64,000 nt of DNA, from assembly GCA_003265685.1 (NCBI GenBank), contig QJOU01000043.1, positions 1-64,000 of the forward strand. The letters are read 5' to 3'. Numbering within the stretch: position 1 is the stretch's first letter; every line of letters begins with the position of its first letter. This DNA is from Piscinibacter caeni (GTDB taxonomy: Bacteria; Pseudomonadota; Gammaproteobacteria; Burkholderiales; Burkholderiaceae_C). Below are positions 33,429-43,145 of this stretch, one piece after another. A model generated the notes under the pieces. That model saw nothing but the letters and a program-made list of their open reading frames with translations. It was not told where the DNA came from and made no database searches. The position numbers and the translations under genes were made by a program.

Positions 33429-34693
33429 CCGCGAGCCGGCACGAGCGCACGCTCGGCCTGCGCCTGGGCGCTCGCGAGATAGGCCTCCATCAGCAGGGTC
33501 GGGTCCGCGAGCAGCCGGTCCTTCCATTCGCCGAGCTTCACCTGGCCCTCGACCAGCCCGCGCATCACGCCCACATGCTCGGTCCAGCCGATGCTGTTGC
33601 AGCCGACCATCACGTCGCCGCCGAACTGCAGGCTCAGGTGCCTGCCCGCGGCCCGGTCGGTCAGCTCGACCTGCTGCCCGCCCGGTACGCCCTGCCAGGC
33701 GCCGAAGCTGGTGGAGATCAGGCCCAGCGTGTCCAGCACGTTGATCTGCGTGACCCCCTTCAGCACGGTGGGCTTGCCGACCATGTTCAGCGCCGCCACA
33801 CGCGCCTGCTCGGCGGCGTTGGGCTGGATCGCGCTGACCACCGGCTTGCCCGTCGCGATGTCGAAGGCCTCGGCGCAGTCGCCGGCGGCGTAGATGCCGC
33901 TCACCGAGGTCTGCATGTGCTCGTCGGTCAGCACGCCCTGCAGGCAATGGATGTCGGAGTGCTCGAGGAAGCCGATCGCCGGCTTCACGCCAGTGGCGCT
34001 GATGACGAGGTCGACCTCGAGGAACTGCCCGTTGGACAGGCGAACCTTGAGCGGCGCGTGCGCCTCGATGGCCTCCACCCGCGTGCCGGTGAACACGCGC
34101 ACGCCCTGGGCCTCGCACCACTCGCGGATCATGCCGCCGGCGGTCGGGCCCATCATGCGCGGCACCATGCGGTCGCCCATCTCGACGACGCTCAGCTGCA
34201 CGCCGCGCGCCGCCAGCGCCTCCATGATGATGCAGCCGATGAAGCCGGCGCCCATCTGCAGCACGCGCGCGCCGGGCTTGGCGAGGTCCATGATGGCGCG
34301 CGCATCCTTCAGCGTCCAGCAGGGGTGCACGCCGGCCGTGTCGATGCCGGGGATCGGCGGGCGCACCGGGCGCGAGCCGGTGGCGATCAGCAGGCGGTCG
34401 AACGCCAGCGTCTCGCCGCCTTCCAGCACCACCTCGCGCCGGGCGGTGTCGACGCGCGCGGCGCGGCCGCTCTTCAGCTCGATGCGCAGGCGCTCGAAAT
34501 GGTCCGGCGCATGGCGCAGGTGCGTGCCCTCCTCGCCGATGTTGCCGATCAGCAGGTAGGGGATCGCCATGCGCGAGTACGGCCGCTCGGGCTCGTCCCC
34601 GACGACCACGATGCGGTCGTTCGGGGCGTGCTTGCGGATCGTCTCCGCCGCGATGACGCCGGCCGGGCCGGCGCCGAGGATCACATGCTGCAT
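33425..34693 (-). CDS. aorC: FAD/NAD-dependent oxidoreductase subunit of AOR (AorC-like)
   Basis: 422 residues of the pyridine-nucleotide-disulfide oxidoreductase fold. FAD motif 'ILGAGPAGVIAAE' is at residues 5-17, NAD motif 'VLQMGAGFIGCI' near 145, and 'GIYAAGDCAEAFD' near 295. There is no redox-active CxxxxC pair. In the Aromatoleum aromaticum enzyme the FAD subunit AorC transfers electrons between NAD(H) and the ferredoxin subunit. It is 1 base downstream of the AorB stop and overlaps the MoaD gene. The name is by analogy with that enzyme. Confidence 0.8.
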   Translation of the reverse strand: MQHVILGAGPAGVIAAETIRKHAPNDRIVVVGDEPERPYSRMAIPYLLIGNIGEEGTHLRHAPDHFERLRIELKSGRAARVDTARREVVLEGGETLAFDRLLIATGSRPVRPPIPGIDTAGVHPCWTLKDARAIMDLAKPGARVLQMGAGFIGCIIMEALAARGVQLSVVEMGDRMVPRMMGPTAGGMIREWCEAQGVRVFTGTRVEAIEAHAPLKVRLSNGQFLEVDLVISATGVKPAIGFLEHSDIHCLQGVLTDEHMQTSVSGIYAAGDCAEAFDIATGKPVVSAIQPNAAEQARVAALNMVGKPTVLKGVTQINVLDTLGLISTSFGAWQGVPGGQQVELTDRAAGRHLSLQFGGDVMVGCNSIGWTEHVGVMRGLVEGQVKLGEWKDRLLADPTLLMEAYLASAQAQAERALVPARG

Positions 34694-34694
34694 C

Positions 34695-36542
34695 TCACAA
34701 CCCGAGCCGGGCCCGCGTCTCCGGCTTCAGCTGGCCGTCCGCATCCCAGCCGCGCACCTGGTAGTACTTCGGCAGCATCTCGGGCAGCTTGTTGACCAGG
34801 CCCTTGGCGGGGCCGGTCTTGGCCGGCTCGTTGAGCAGGCGCGGCGGCAGCGTGTCGTCCTTGCTGGTGAAGCCGGCGCGGTTGTTGAAGTCGCGCTCCA
34901 TGTTCCAGATGCGCTCGCCGATCTTGGCCATGTTCTCGAGCGTGAACTCGGGGCCGCAGGCGGCGGCCACCTGCGGCGCCACGTCGGCCAGGCCCCAGGC
35001 GAAGCTGGTGAAGATGCAGATGCCCGCCGAGTCGAAGGCGGCGGTGGCGTCCTGGAAGGCCATCACCAGCTCGGGCTTGCCCTCGGCCGTCAGCGGGTCG
35101 GTCTTGACCGGGATGCCCAGTACCTCGGAGGCCACGGTGTAGCCGCGCAGGTGGCAGGCGCCGCGGTTGCTCGTCGCGTAGGCCAGGCCCATGCCCTGGA
35201 TGCCGCGCGAGTCGTAGGCCGGGAACTCCTGGCCCTTCACGCTCATCGTCAGCTCGGGGTGGCCGTACTTCGCGGTCAGGCGCTTGGAGCCCAGGCCGAT
35301 CTCCTTGCCGAAGCCTTCGCCCTTCGCGGTGATCTCGGCGAAGTGCGCCAGCGCCTGCGCGCTGCCGAAACTCGCGTCGATGCCGAGTTGCTCCTTCGTG
35401 AGCACGCCCATCTCGTAGAGCTCCATCACCGCGCCGACCGTCGCGCCGAAGGAGATCGGGTCGAAGCCCTGCTCGTTGCACAGCAGGTTGGCGTACTGCA
35501 GCGCCTCCAGGTCGTTCACGCCGTTGGCGGCGCCCAGCGCCCAGGCGGCCTCGTACTCCAGGCCGCCGGAGGCGCCCCAGTACTGCGGCTTGTTCTCGAC
35601 CGTGAAGTGGCCCTGGTCCATCTTGCTGATGCGGCCGCAGGCGATGGTGCAGCCGAAGCAGGCCTGGTTGGTCACCAGGTGCTTCTTGCCGTCGGTCTTG
35701 CGCGGCGTGGCCATGGCCTCGGCGGAGATGTCCTTGGCGCCCTCGAACTGCACGTCCTTGTGGTTGCGCGTCGGCAGCGCGCCGATCTCGTTGATGACGT
35801 TCATCAGCACCTGGGTGCCGTAGGTCGGCAGGCCCTGGCCCGTGACCGCGTTGTCCGCCAGGATCTTCTTCTTCTCGAAGGTGACCTTCATGAACTCCTT
35901 GGGGTCGGCCACGTTGCCCACGCCCTTGGTGCCGCGCACCACCACCGCCTTCAGGTTCTTGCTGCCCATCACCGCGCCCACGCCGGAGCGCCCGGCGGCG
36001 CGGTGCAGGTCGTTCACGACGGCGGCATACAGCACCTGGTTCTCGCCCGCCAGGCCGATGCTCGACACGCGCGCGAGCGGCTGCTGCAGCTGCTTCTTCA
36101 GCGTCTCCTCGGTCTGCCAGACGCTCTTGCCCCACAGGTGCGAGGCGTCGCGCAGCTCGGCCACATCGTCCTCGACGTACAGGTAGACCGGCTTGGCCGA
36201 CTTGCCCTCGAAGATGATCATGTCCCAGCCGGCCATCTTCAGCTCGGCGCCCCAGTAGCCGCCGGAGTTGGAGCAGGCGATGGCGCCGGTCAGCGGGCCC
36301 TTGGTGACGACGGTGTAGCGCCCGCCGGTGGAGGCCATCGTGCCGGTCAGCGGCCCGGTGGCCCAGATGATCTTGTTGGCCGGCGAGAGCGGATCGACCT
36401 TCGGGTCGATCTCCTCGACCAGGTACTTGCTCGCCAGGCCGCGCGAGCCGAGGTAGGCGCGCGCCCAGTCCATGTTGAGGGGTTCGGACTTGACGGTGCC
36501 GGCCGTCAGGTCGACGCGGAGGATCTTTCCTGCCCAGGACAT
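34695..36542 (-). CDS. aorB: Aldehyde:ferredoxin oxidoreductase, tungsten-type catalytic subunit (AorB-like)
   Basis: 615 residues, full length for the AOR family. The N-terminal domain has 'YLGSRGLASKYL' and 'AAGRSGVGAVMGSKNLKAV'. The [4Fe-4S] cysteines are Cys295, Cys298 and Cys302 (ACFGCTIACG), with a fourth, Cys509, in 'DSAGIC'. This DxxGxC context binds the bis-tungstopterin in known AORs. It oxidises aldehydes to acids. Downstream of a quinoprotein alcohol dehydrogenase such an enzyme would remove aldehyde, or in reverse reduce acids. Tungsten versus molybdenum cannot be told from sequence, but this subfamily is tungsten-dependent where studied. Confidence 0.9.
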   Translation of the reverse strand: MSWAGKILRVDLTAGTVKSEPLNMDWARAYLGSRGLASKYLVEEIDPKVDPLSPANKIIWATGPLTGTMASTGGRYTVVTKGPLTGAIACSNSGGYWGAELKMAGWDMIIFEGKSAKPVYLYVEDDVAELRDASHLWGKSVWQTEETLKKQLQQPLARVSSIGLAGENQVLYAAVVNDLHRAAGRSGVGAVMGSKNLKAVVVRGTKGVGNVADPKEFMKVTFEKKKILADNAVTGQGLPTYGTQVLMNVINEIGALPTRNHKDVQFEGAKDISAEAMATPRKTDGKKHLVTNQACFGCTIACGRISKMDQGHFTVENKPQYWGASGGLEYEAAWALGAANGVNDLEALQYANLLCNEQGFDPISFGATVGAVMELYEMGVLTKEQLGIDASFGSAQALAHFAEITAKGEGFGKEIGLGSKRLTAKYGHPELTMSVKGQEFPAYDSRGIQGMGLAYATSNRGACHLRGYTVASEVLGIPVKTDPLTAEGKPELVMAFQDATAAFDSAGICIFTSFAWGLADVAPQVAAACGPEFTLENMAKIGERIWNMERDFNNRAGFTSKDDTLPPRLLNEPAKTGPAKGLVNKLPEMLPKYYQVRGWDADGQLKPETRARLGL

Positions 36543-36552
36543 GCTGTTCTCC

Positions 36553-37029
36553 TCAGGCCGCGGCCGGTTGATTGCCCAACTTGTCGGCCCAGGCCTGCAT
36601 CTTGTTCAGGCCGGTCCAGTTGGCGTCGATGTAGGTGATGGCGCCGGTCGGGCAGGCGGTGGCGCAGGCCGGGTCGCCGCCGCACAGGTCGCACTTCTGC
36701 ACCTTGCCGGTCTCCTGCACGTAGTTGATCGTGCCGAACGGGCAGCTGATCGTGCAGACCTTGCAGCCCACGCAGGTGCTCTCGCTGACCACTTTCGCGC
36801 CGGTCGCCTTGTCGACCGTGATCGCCTCCACCGGGCAGGCGTGCAGGCACCAGGCCTCGTCGCACTGCGTGCAGGTGTAGGGGACCTTGCGGCCCGTGTG
36901 GTGGAAGTCGAACACCTTGATGCGCGATCTCGCCGTCGCGTAGGTGCCGTAGTTCTCGAAGGAGCAGGCCATCTCGCACTGCAGGCAACCCGTGCACTTG
37001 TCCGGGTTGATGTGAAGCGTCTTCTGCAT
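36553..37029 (-). CDS. aorA: Polyferredoxin subunit of AOR (AorA-like)
   Basis: 158 residues with four [4Fe-4S] cysteine motifs, in order 'CTGCLQCEMAC', 'CTQCDEAWCLHACP', 'CVGCKVCTISCP' and 'CDLCGGDPACATACP'. It would wire electrons from AorB to AorC, as described for the Aromatoleum enzyme, which can form filaments of AorAB units. It is the first gene of the five-gene operon, with an AAGGAA site before the ATG. A weak -24/-12 promoter match lies upstream at 37085-37100. Confidence 0.88.
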   Translation of the reverse strand: MQKTLHINPDKCTGCLQCEMACSFENYGTYATARSRIKVFDFHHTGRKVPYTCTQCDEAWCLHACPVEAITVDKATGAKVVSESTCVGCKVCTISCPFGTINYVQETGKVQKCDLCGGDPACATACPTGAITYIDANWTGLNKMQAWADKLGNQPAAA

Positions 37030-37084
37030 GGTTCTTCCTTTGGGCGTCCGGCGCTATGCACGGACATTCATAGCTTGCCGAGGG

Positions 37085-37100
37085 CGCAAGCGAACAACCA
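37085..37100 (-). promoter_or_regulatory. Weak sigma-54 promoter candidate for the aor operon
   Basis: On the minus strand the sequence reads TGGTTGT-TCGC-TTGCG, with the GG and GC elements exactly 12 bases apart as required for -24/-12 promoters. It keeps TGG and TTGC but not CAC. It lies 56 bases upstream of the aorA start. It gains some weight because a much better site of the same type precedes pedF 1.4 kb away. A sigma-70 promoter was not obvious here. Confidence 0.35.
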
Positions 37101-37150
37101 CCGCGGAAAAACCCTAGGATTTGTGCCAGCGCGCGACACGGATCAAGAAA

Positions 37151-37191
37151 CGCCTGGCCCGCGGCCGCTTCCAGCGACCGTGGGCCAGGCG
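37151..37191 (-). terminator. Rho-independent terminator of the pedF/substrate-binding operon
   Basis: A perfect 10-bp inverted repeat, CGCCTGGCCC / GGGCCAGGCG, with a 21-base loop that can itself pair in part. On the minus strand it is followed by TTTCTT. It lies 24 bases after the stop of the substrate-binding protein gene and upstream of aorA, so it separates the two minus-strand operons. Confidence 0.75.
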
Positions 37192-37214
37192 CAGCGCGCA
37201 GGGGGTGGGCCTGC

Positions 37215-38042
37215 CTACACCGGTTTCCAGGCCAGGTTGCCCCGCCCGAAGATCTCGGCCAGCCGGCCGCTGGCGGCCAGCTCGTTGACGGCCCCCTGCA
37301 GTGCCTGGGCCAGCTCCACCGCATCGCGCTTGACCGCCATCCCGACGGCCCAGCCGTCGCGCGGCGCACGCGGCGCCGGCAACGGCTCGATCGCGAAGCG
37401 CGCGTCGCCGCGCAGCACCGCCTGCAGCTCGGACAGCAGACCGGCCGCCGCCGGCACCTCGCCGCGCTGCAGCGCGCGCGCGGCCTCGGTGCCGTCGCGC
37501 CACTGGGTGCGCAGCTGCTCCCGGTAGGCCCCGCCCTCGGCCCCGATCAGCAGCCAGCCGGCGAGCGACTGGCCCGGCACCGCCACCGGCTTGCCGCGCA
37601 GCGCCCCGAGCGAATCGAAGACCGGCAGCTGCTCGAGCGAGCGCGCGATCGCGACCCGCTCGCGCCAGTACGGCGCGAACACGCTGACCTGCGGGTTGGC
37701 CTCCATCAGCGGGCGGTCCACCGGCACGTGCAGCAGCACGTCGGCCGGCCCGTAGCCGAGGTAGTGCCCCTTCCAGACCATGTTGCGCAGGTCGTCGTTC
37801 ATGTCCTCGTCGGCCGGGAAGGGCAGCGGCGAGAACCGCACGCCCAGCGCCTGTGCCAGCGCGCGGCCGAACTCGACGTCGATGCCCTGCCCGTCGGCAT
37901 GGAACGGCGGCATGTCCTTGTACAGGCCGACGACGAGGCTGCCGCGCGCCTTCACCTTGGCCAGCGGCGTGGCCTGCAGTTCCGGCAGCGTCAGGGCCAG
38001 GGGCGCGGCGGACAGCGCGCGCAGGATGCCGCGGCGCTGCAT
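37215..38042 (-). CDS. Quinoprotein dehydrogenase-associated substrate-binding protein
   Basis: 275 residues. A twin-arginine-like start (MQRRGILRALSAAPLALTLP) is followed by an SBP_bac_3 type fold ('KARGSLVVGLYKDMPPFHADGQGIDVEFGRALAQ'-type region, about 30-65). It fits the family of putative ABC-type binding proteins (MxaJ-like) that occur with PQQ dehydrogenases but lack their own permease. No permease or ATPase gene adjoins it, so import of a solute is doubtful; a periplasmic scaffold or maturation role is proposed for MxaJ-like members. It shares one base with the pedF stop. Confidence 0.75.
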   Translation of the reverse strand: MQRRGILRALSAAPLALTLPELQATPLAKVKARGSLVVGLYKDMPPFHADGQGIDVEFGRALAQALGVRFSPLPFPADEDMNDDLRNMVWKGHYLGYGPADVLLHVPVDRPLMEANPQVSVFAPYWRERVAIARSLEQLPVFDSLGALRGKPVAVPGQSLAGWLLIGAEGGAYREQLRTQWRDGTEAARALQRGEVPAAAGLLSELQAVLRGDARFAIEPLPAPRAPRDGWAVGMAVKRDAVELAQALQGAVNELAASGRLAEIFGRGNLAWKPV

Positions 38043-38509
38043 CAGAAGGCCTTCTCGCGGCGGGTTTCGAGGTAGGCCTTGATCGACCAGACTGCCTCCT
38101 GGTTCAGCATGCCCTCGAAGGGCGGCATGTAGACCGCGCCGTTGCGCGTGCGGCCCTTGCGCACGGTGGTGGCGAAGTAGTCGTCGATCTCCTTCACGCA
38201 CATCGCCTGCTTCCTGGCGTCCTTCAGCGTGGCGCATTCGTTGTCGAGCTTGCGCAGGTCTGGCGCAATGCCGCCGGACACCGCTTCCAGGCCGTGGCAG
38301 CGCGCGCAGTTCTGGTTGTAGGCCGAGGTGCCGACCTTGATCGCGCCCTCGTGCTTGCGGAACGGGTTCTCGCCGCGCCAGTCGTCGCCCAGCTTGGGCA
38401 GGCTGCTGGTGTCGACGGCCTGCGGCGTCACGTCGCCGTGGGCGAAGGCGCCGGCCTGCAGCGCGGCGGCGAGGAAAGCGGCGATCAAGGGGCGGGAAGA
38501 GGTCAGCAT
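38042..38509 (-). CDS. pedF: Cytochrome c-550 PedF-like
   Basis: 155 residues from the ATG at 38509, chosen for its GGAGA site and because it gives a clean signal peptide (MLTSSRPLIAAFLAAALQAGAFA, cleavage near 'AFA-HG'). The haem motif is CARCH near residue 65 and the likely Met ligand is in 'YMPPFEGML'. It accepts electrons from a PQQ alcohol dehydrogenase in the periplasm. It is the first gene of a two-gene operon driven by a strong -24/-12 match. The quinoprotein gene itself is 12 kb away. Confidence 0.82.
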   Translation of the reverse strand: MLTSSRPLIAAFLAAALQAGAFAHGDVTPQAVDTSSLPKLGDDWRGENPFRKHEGAIKVGTSAYNQNCARCHGLEAVSGGIAPDLRKLDNECATLKDARKQAMCVKEIDDYFATTVRKGRTRNGAVYMPPFEGMLNQEAVWSIKAYLETRREKAF

Positions 38510-38551
38510 GTCATGTCTCCGACGGTCTGGTTTCACACTGCCGGGCCGTTC

Positions 38552-38567
38552 TGCAATCGACATGCCA
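38552..38567 (-). promoter_or_regulatory. Sigma-54 (-24/-12) promoter of pedF
   Basis: The minus strand reads TGGCATG-TCGA-TTGCA, one mismatch from the consensus TGGCACG-N4-TTGCA, with GG and GC 12 bases apart. The predicted start point is about 38541, leaving a leader of about 30 bases to the pedF ATG. The divergent gene 130 bases away encodes a sigma-54 activator, which fits. Confidence 0.8.
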
Positions 38568-38572
38568 CCGCC

Positions 38573-38595
38573 GACTGTTTCATTACGGAGCAGTC
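38573..38595. promoter_or_regulatory. Imperfect 23-bp palindrome beside the pedF -24 element
   Basis: GACTG at 38573-38577 and CAGTC at 38591-38595 form the outer arms. Eight of eleven mirrored positions match; the inner half-sites are TGTTTC and GGAGCA. It could bind the AcoR-like activator encoded divergently. The centre is only about 18 bases above the -24 element, which is close for a sigma-54 enhancer, so it may serve autoregulation of the activator gene instead. Confidence 0.45.
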
Positions 38596-38694
38596 CGCCG
38601 CTTGATGCTCCGCAACCGCCCCGATGGACAGCGCCCTACCCTGCGACGAACAATTCGTCCACAGGAGACACCCTGCCCTCCGGCAGGCCGACCG

Positions 38695-40767
<2,073 letters not shown>

Positions 40768-40838
40768 CGCGCGGCTGGCGCAGGGTCAACCCGCGGTCGC
40801 GGCGCGCGTTGCTCCACGCCGGCACACACGGTGCACCG

Positions 40839-40854
40839 TGGCGCGAGGCATGCG
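40839..40854 (+). promoter_or_regulatory. Sigma-54 promoter candidate of the PqqB-like/TolQR operon
   Basis: TGGCGCG-AGGC-ATGCG has GG and GC 12 bases apart, and two changes from TGGCACG-N4-TTGCA in the conserved positions. The predicted start point is about 40865, 12 bases before the first ATG. The site lies 72 bases after the activator gene stop. If real, the operon would be co-controlled with pedF. Confidence 0.45.
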
Positions 40855-40876
40855 TCTTGCAGCCTGAGCGGACGAC

Positions 40877-41407
40877 ATGAACATCCTGATGCCCGGCACC
40901 GGCGCCAACGAGGGGCCGCACGCGATCGCCATCTCCCCCGACGATCGGCACTGGCTGCTGCTGAATGCCTCGGCCGAGCTGGTGCGCGAGGCGCGCCTGC
41001 AGGAGCGCGGTGCGATCGCCGCGGTCGTGCTGCTGGACGGCCGCTTCGAACACACCGCCGGGCTGGCCGCGCTGTGCGGCGGCGCGCCGCTGGACGTCTA
41101 CACCACGCCGGGTGTGTTCGAGGGCCTGGCCGAGGCCGCACCCACGCTCGGCCTGCTGCACGAGCACTGCACGCTGCGTTGGCACCTGCTGCCGATTGCC
41201 GGCGACGTGCGCAGCGCCGACTTCCAGGTGCCCGGCCTGGAAGCGCTGCGCTGCCGCGCGCTGGCGGCCGACGAGCAGATCGGCTTCGGCGAACGCATCG
41301 TGCTCGAGGTCGACGACCGCCTGACCGGCCAGTGCCTGAGCTGGGCCGGCGGGCAAGAGCCCTGCTGGACGGACGACGGGCACGCGCGGCGGGGGCACGG
41401 TACGTGA
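40877..41407 (+). CDS. Shortened PqqB-like protein
   Basis: 176 residues. It follows the PqqB pattern from the central part: 'WLLLNASAEL' (26-35; PqqB has W-L-NAS), 'VVLLDGRFEHTAGLAAL' (50-66; PqqB D-x-x-I-D-H-T-x-G-L), 'VYTTPGVFEGL' and 'LRWHLLPIA'. PqqB is usually about 300 residues. The Cys-rich N-terminal metal site and the whole C-terminal third (the IDGT and HINNTNP regions) are missing. It is therefore either a specialised derivative or the remains of pqqB. It overlaps the TolQ-like gene (GTGA), so it is kept in a tight operon, which argues against a dead gene. Confidence 0.6.
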   Translation: MNILMPGTGANEGPHAIAISPDDRHWLLLNASAELVREARLQERGAIAAVVLLDGRFEHTAGLAALCGGAPLDVYTTPGVFEGLAEAAPTLGLLHEHCTLRWHLLPIAGDVRSADFQVPGLEALRCRALAADEQIGFGERIVLEVDDRLTGQCLSWAGGQEPCWTDDGHARRGHGT

Positions 41408-42045
41408 GCGCGGTGCTGCCGCGCGCGAGCGCCGCGCGGGCACCACAACCCGAGCCGCTCTGGCTCGAATGGGCCGCGCTGCTGGGCCTGTTCGCCTTCG
41501 CCGCCTGGCTGCTCGGCGCACGCGGCGTATGGGCGCTGCTGCTCGGCTCGGACCCGACCGGCATCACGCTCGTGATCATCGTGGTCTTCGTCGCCGCCAC
41601 GCTGTGGTGCGGCGCCCGCGCGCGCACGCTGCAGCGCCAGCGCCGCGCCTTCGAGGCGCAGCGCGACGGCTGGGCGGCCGACTACCGCGCCGCGCTGCGG
41701 CACGCGCCGAAGGACGCGGCCGCGCCGCTGGACATCCTGCTCGAGCAGACGCACGGCCCGCACCAGACCGCCTGGTGGGTGAACGGCATCCAGCTCAAGC
41801 TCGGGCTGCTCGGCAAGGTGATCGGCTTCTCGATGCTGGCGATCCAGATCGGCCAGATCCAGAGCTTCGACGCGGCGCAGTCGCAGGAGCTGCTGAAGAG
41901 CCTGACCGCCGGCCTGGGCGTCGCGCTGCTGACGACGATGGTGGGCCTGGTCGGCAACATCCTGCTCGGCCTGCAGCTGACGCGGCTGGACCGCTACGCC
42001 GATGCGCTGGTGGCCGATGCGCAGCGGGCGGCCCTGGTCGACTGA
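41404..42045 (+). CDS. MotA/TolQ/ExbB-family proton channel protein
   Basis: 213 residues with a GTG start overlapping the PqqB-like stop. Two membrane segments near the N-terminus (about 20-40 and 49-67) are followed by a cytoplasmic domain, then two more segments (about 135-155 'LLGKVIGFSMLAIQIGQI' and 175-200 'LTAGLGVALLTTMVGLVGN'). The Gly/Thr-rich last helix is typical of TolQ/ExbB. Ordinary TolQ has three helices; this one has a fourth at the N-terminus. No tolA, tolB, pal or tonB is adjacent, so it is not the Tol-Pal locus. Confidence 0.75.
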   Translation: MSAVLPRASAARAPQPEPLWLEWAALLGLFAFAAWLLGARGVWALLLGSDPTGITLVIIVVFVAATLWCGARARTLQRQRRAFEAQRDGWAADYRAALRHAPKDAAAPLDILLEQTHGPHQTAWWVNGIQLKLGLLGKVIGFSMLAIQIGQIQSFDAAQSQELLKSLTAGLGVALLTTMVGLVGNILLGLQLTRLDRYADALVADAQRAALVD

Positions 42046-42048
42046 GCC

Positions 42049-42654
42049 ATGCGCGGACGACGTCTGGCCCGCGAACCGGAGGTCGACCCCTTCTACGACA
42101 TGCTGTTCAACATGCTGATCGCCTTCGTGTTCTGCTTCATCGTCGCGCTGCTGGCGATGAACCCGAAGGCGCTGAAGGCGGGCGACATCCCGTCCAAGGC
42201 CGAGGTGATCATCAACGTGTCCTGGCCGGACATGAATCCGAACGACATCGACACCTGGGTGCAGGACCCGGCCGGCAACCTGGTCTGGTTCCGCAGCCGC
42301 GAGGCCGGGCTGATGCACCTGGACCGCGACGACCGCGGCCTGACCAACGACGTGATCGTGGTCGACGGCCGGCAGGTGACCAACCCGCTGAACCAGGAGG
42401 TGGTGACGATCCGCGGCATCGAGCCGGGCGAGTTCACCGTCAACGTGAACTACTACGAATCGAAGAACGGGCAGCCGGTCGAGGTGACGGTCTCGGTCAT
42501 CAAGGTCAACCCGCGTGCCGAGGTCGTCTTCTACGGCCAGAGCACGCTGGCGCGCAAGGGCGACGAGGCCACCGCGCTGCGCTTCACGATGGGCCCGGAC
42601 GGCAGCATCGGCAACGTCAACACGCTGGCCAAGAGCCTGGTGCAACGGCTGTGA
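42049..42654 (+). CDS. TolR/ExbD-like partner with an unusual periplasmic domain
   Basis: 201 residues. One N-terminal membrane helix (about 18-38) begins with 'DPFYDMLFNMLIAF'; Asp17 occupies the place of the essential proton-carrying Asp of ExbD/TolR ('PFxD'). The periplasmic part (45-201) is beta-rich ('VIINVSWPDMNPNDIDTWVQDP', split) and does not resemble the TolR domain I know. 'DTWVQDPAGNLVWF' and 'VTIRGIEPGEFTVNVNYY' suggest an immunoglobulin-like or C2-like fold. It starts 3 bases after the TolQ-like stop and overlaps the next gene. Confidence 0.65.
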   Translation: MRGRRLAREPEVDPFYDMLFNMLIAFVFCFIVALLAMNPKALKAGDIPSKAEVIINVSWPDMNPNDIDTWVQDPAGNLVWFRSREAGLMHLDRDDRGLTNDVIVVDGRQVTNPLNQEVVTIRGIEPGEFTVNVNYYESKNGQPVEVTVSVIKVNPRAEVVFYGQSTLARKGDEATALRFTMGPDGSIGNVNTLAKSLVQRL

Positions 42655-43145
42655 ACTCGTCGATCGTCGTCGCCTTCGCGGCCCTGCTGCTGCTCACGCT
42701 GCTGGCGCTGCTGTGGTCGCGCTGGCCCGCCTGGCTGAAGGGCCTGCTGGTGCTGGCCGTCACCGCGTTCTACTTCCATGCCGATGAGGTGCTGCACGGC
42801 CAGTGGGGCTGGCCGAGCCCCGACGCGCTGCCGGCGCGCTTCGTGCTGCTGGCCGCGGTGATCGAGGAGCCGGACGCGAAGTCACCCGGCGCGCTGTACG
42901 TGTGGGTCAACGCACTGGAAGGCGGCCGGCCCGCGGCGCGCCCGCGCGCCTACCGGCTGCCGTACTCCAAGGACCTGCATGCGCTGCTCAACGAAGGCAT
43001 GAAGAAGGTGCGCCAGGGCGTCAGCCAGCTCGGCACCAGCGAGCCCAGGCCGGGGCCGCGCGGCTTCGCCTGGCTGCGCCCGGGCAGCGACGAGCAGGTG
43101 GTGAAGATCCGCGACCTGCCGGTGCCGCAGCTGCCCGAGAAATGA
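42651..43145 (+). CDS. Small membrane protein, function unknown
   Basis: 164 residues with a GTG start overlapping the upstream stop. Two hydrophobic segments (about 4-22 and 28-45) are followed by a soluble domain (about 60-164) with 'ARFVLLAAVIEEPDAKSPGALYVWV', 'YSKDLHALLNEGMKKVRQG' and 'LPVPQLPEK'. No family is recognised. It overlaps the lipoprotein gene (ATGA). It is probably an inner-membrane component of the same complex as the TolQ/TolR-like pair. Confidence 0.65.
   Translation: MNSSIVVAFAALLLLTLLALLWSRWPAWLKGLLVLAVTAFYFHADEVLHGQWGWPSPDALPARFVLLAAVIEEPDAKSPGALYVWVNALEGGRPAARPRAYRLPYSKDLHALLNEGMKKVRQGVSQLGTSEPRPGPRGFAWLRPGSDEQVVKIRDLPVPQLPEK

Noticed and set aside
37215-38042. A complete ABC importer with the substrate-binding protein
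   Set aside because: No permease or ATPase gene is adjacent; the protein fits the MxaJ-like orphan family that accompanies PQQ dehydrogenases.
41404-42654. The Tol-Pal or a flagellar motor locus
   Set aside because: No tolA, tolB, pal or ybgC lies nearby, and the TolR-like periplasmic domain has no peptidoglycan-binding OmpA or MotB pattern.
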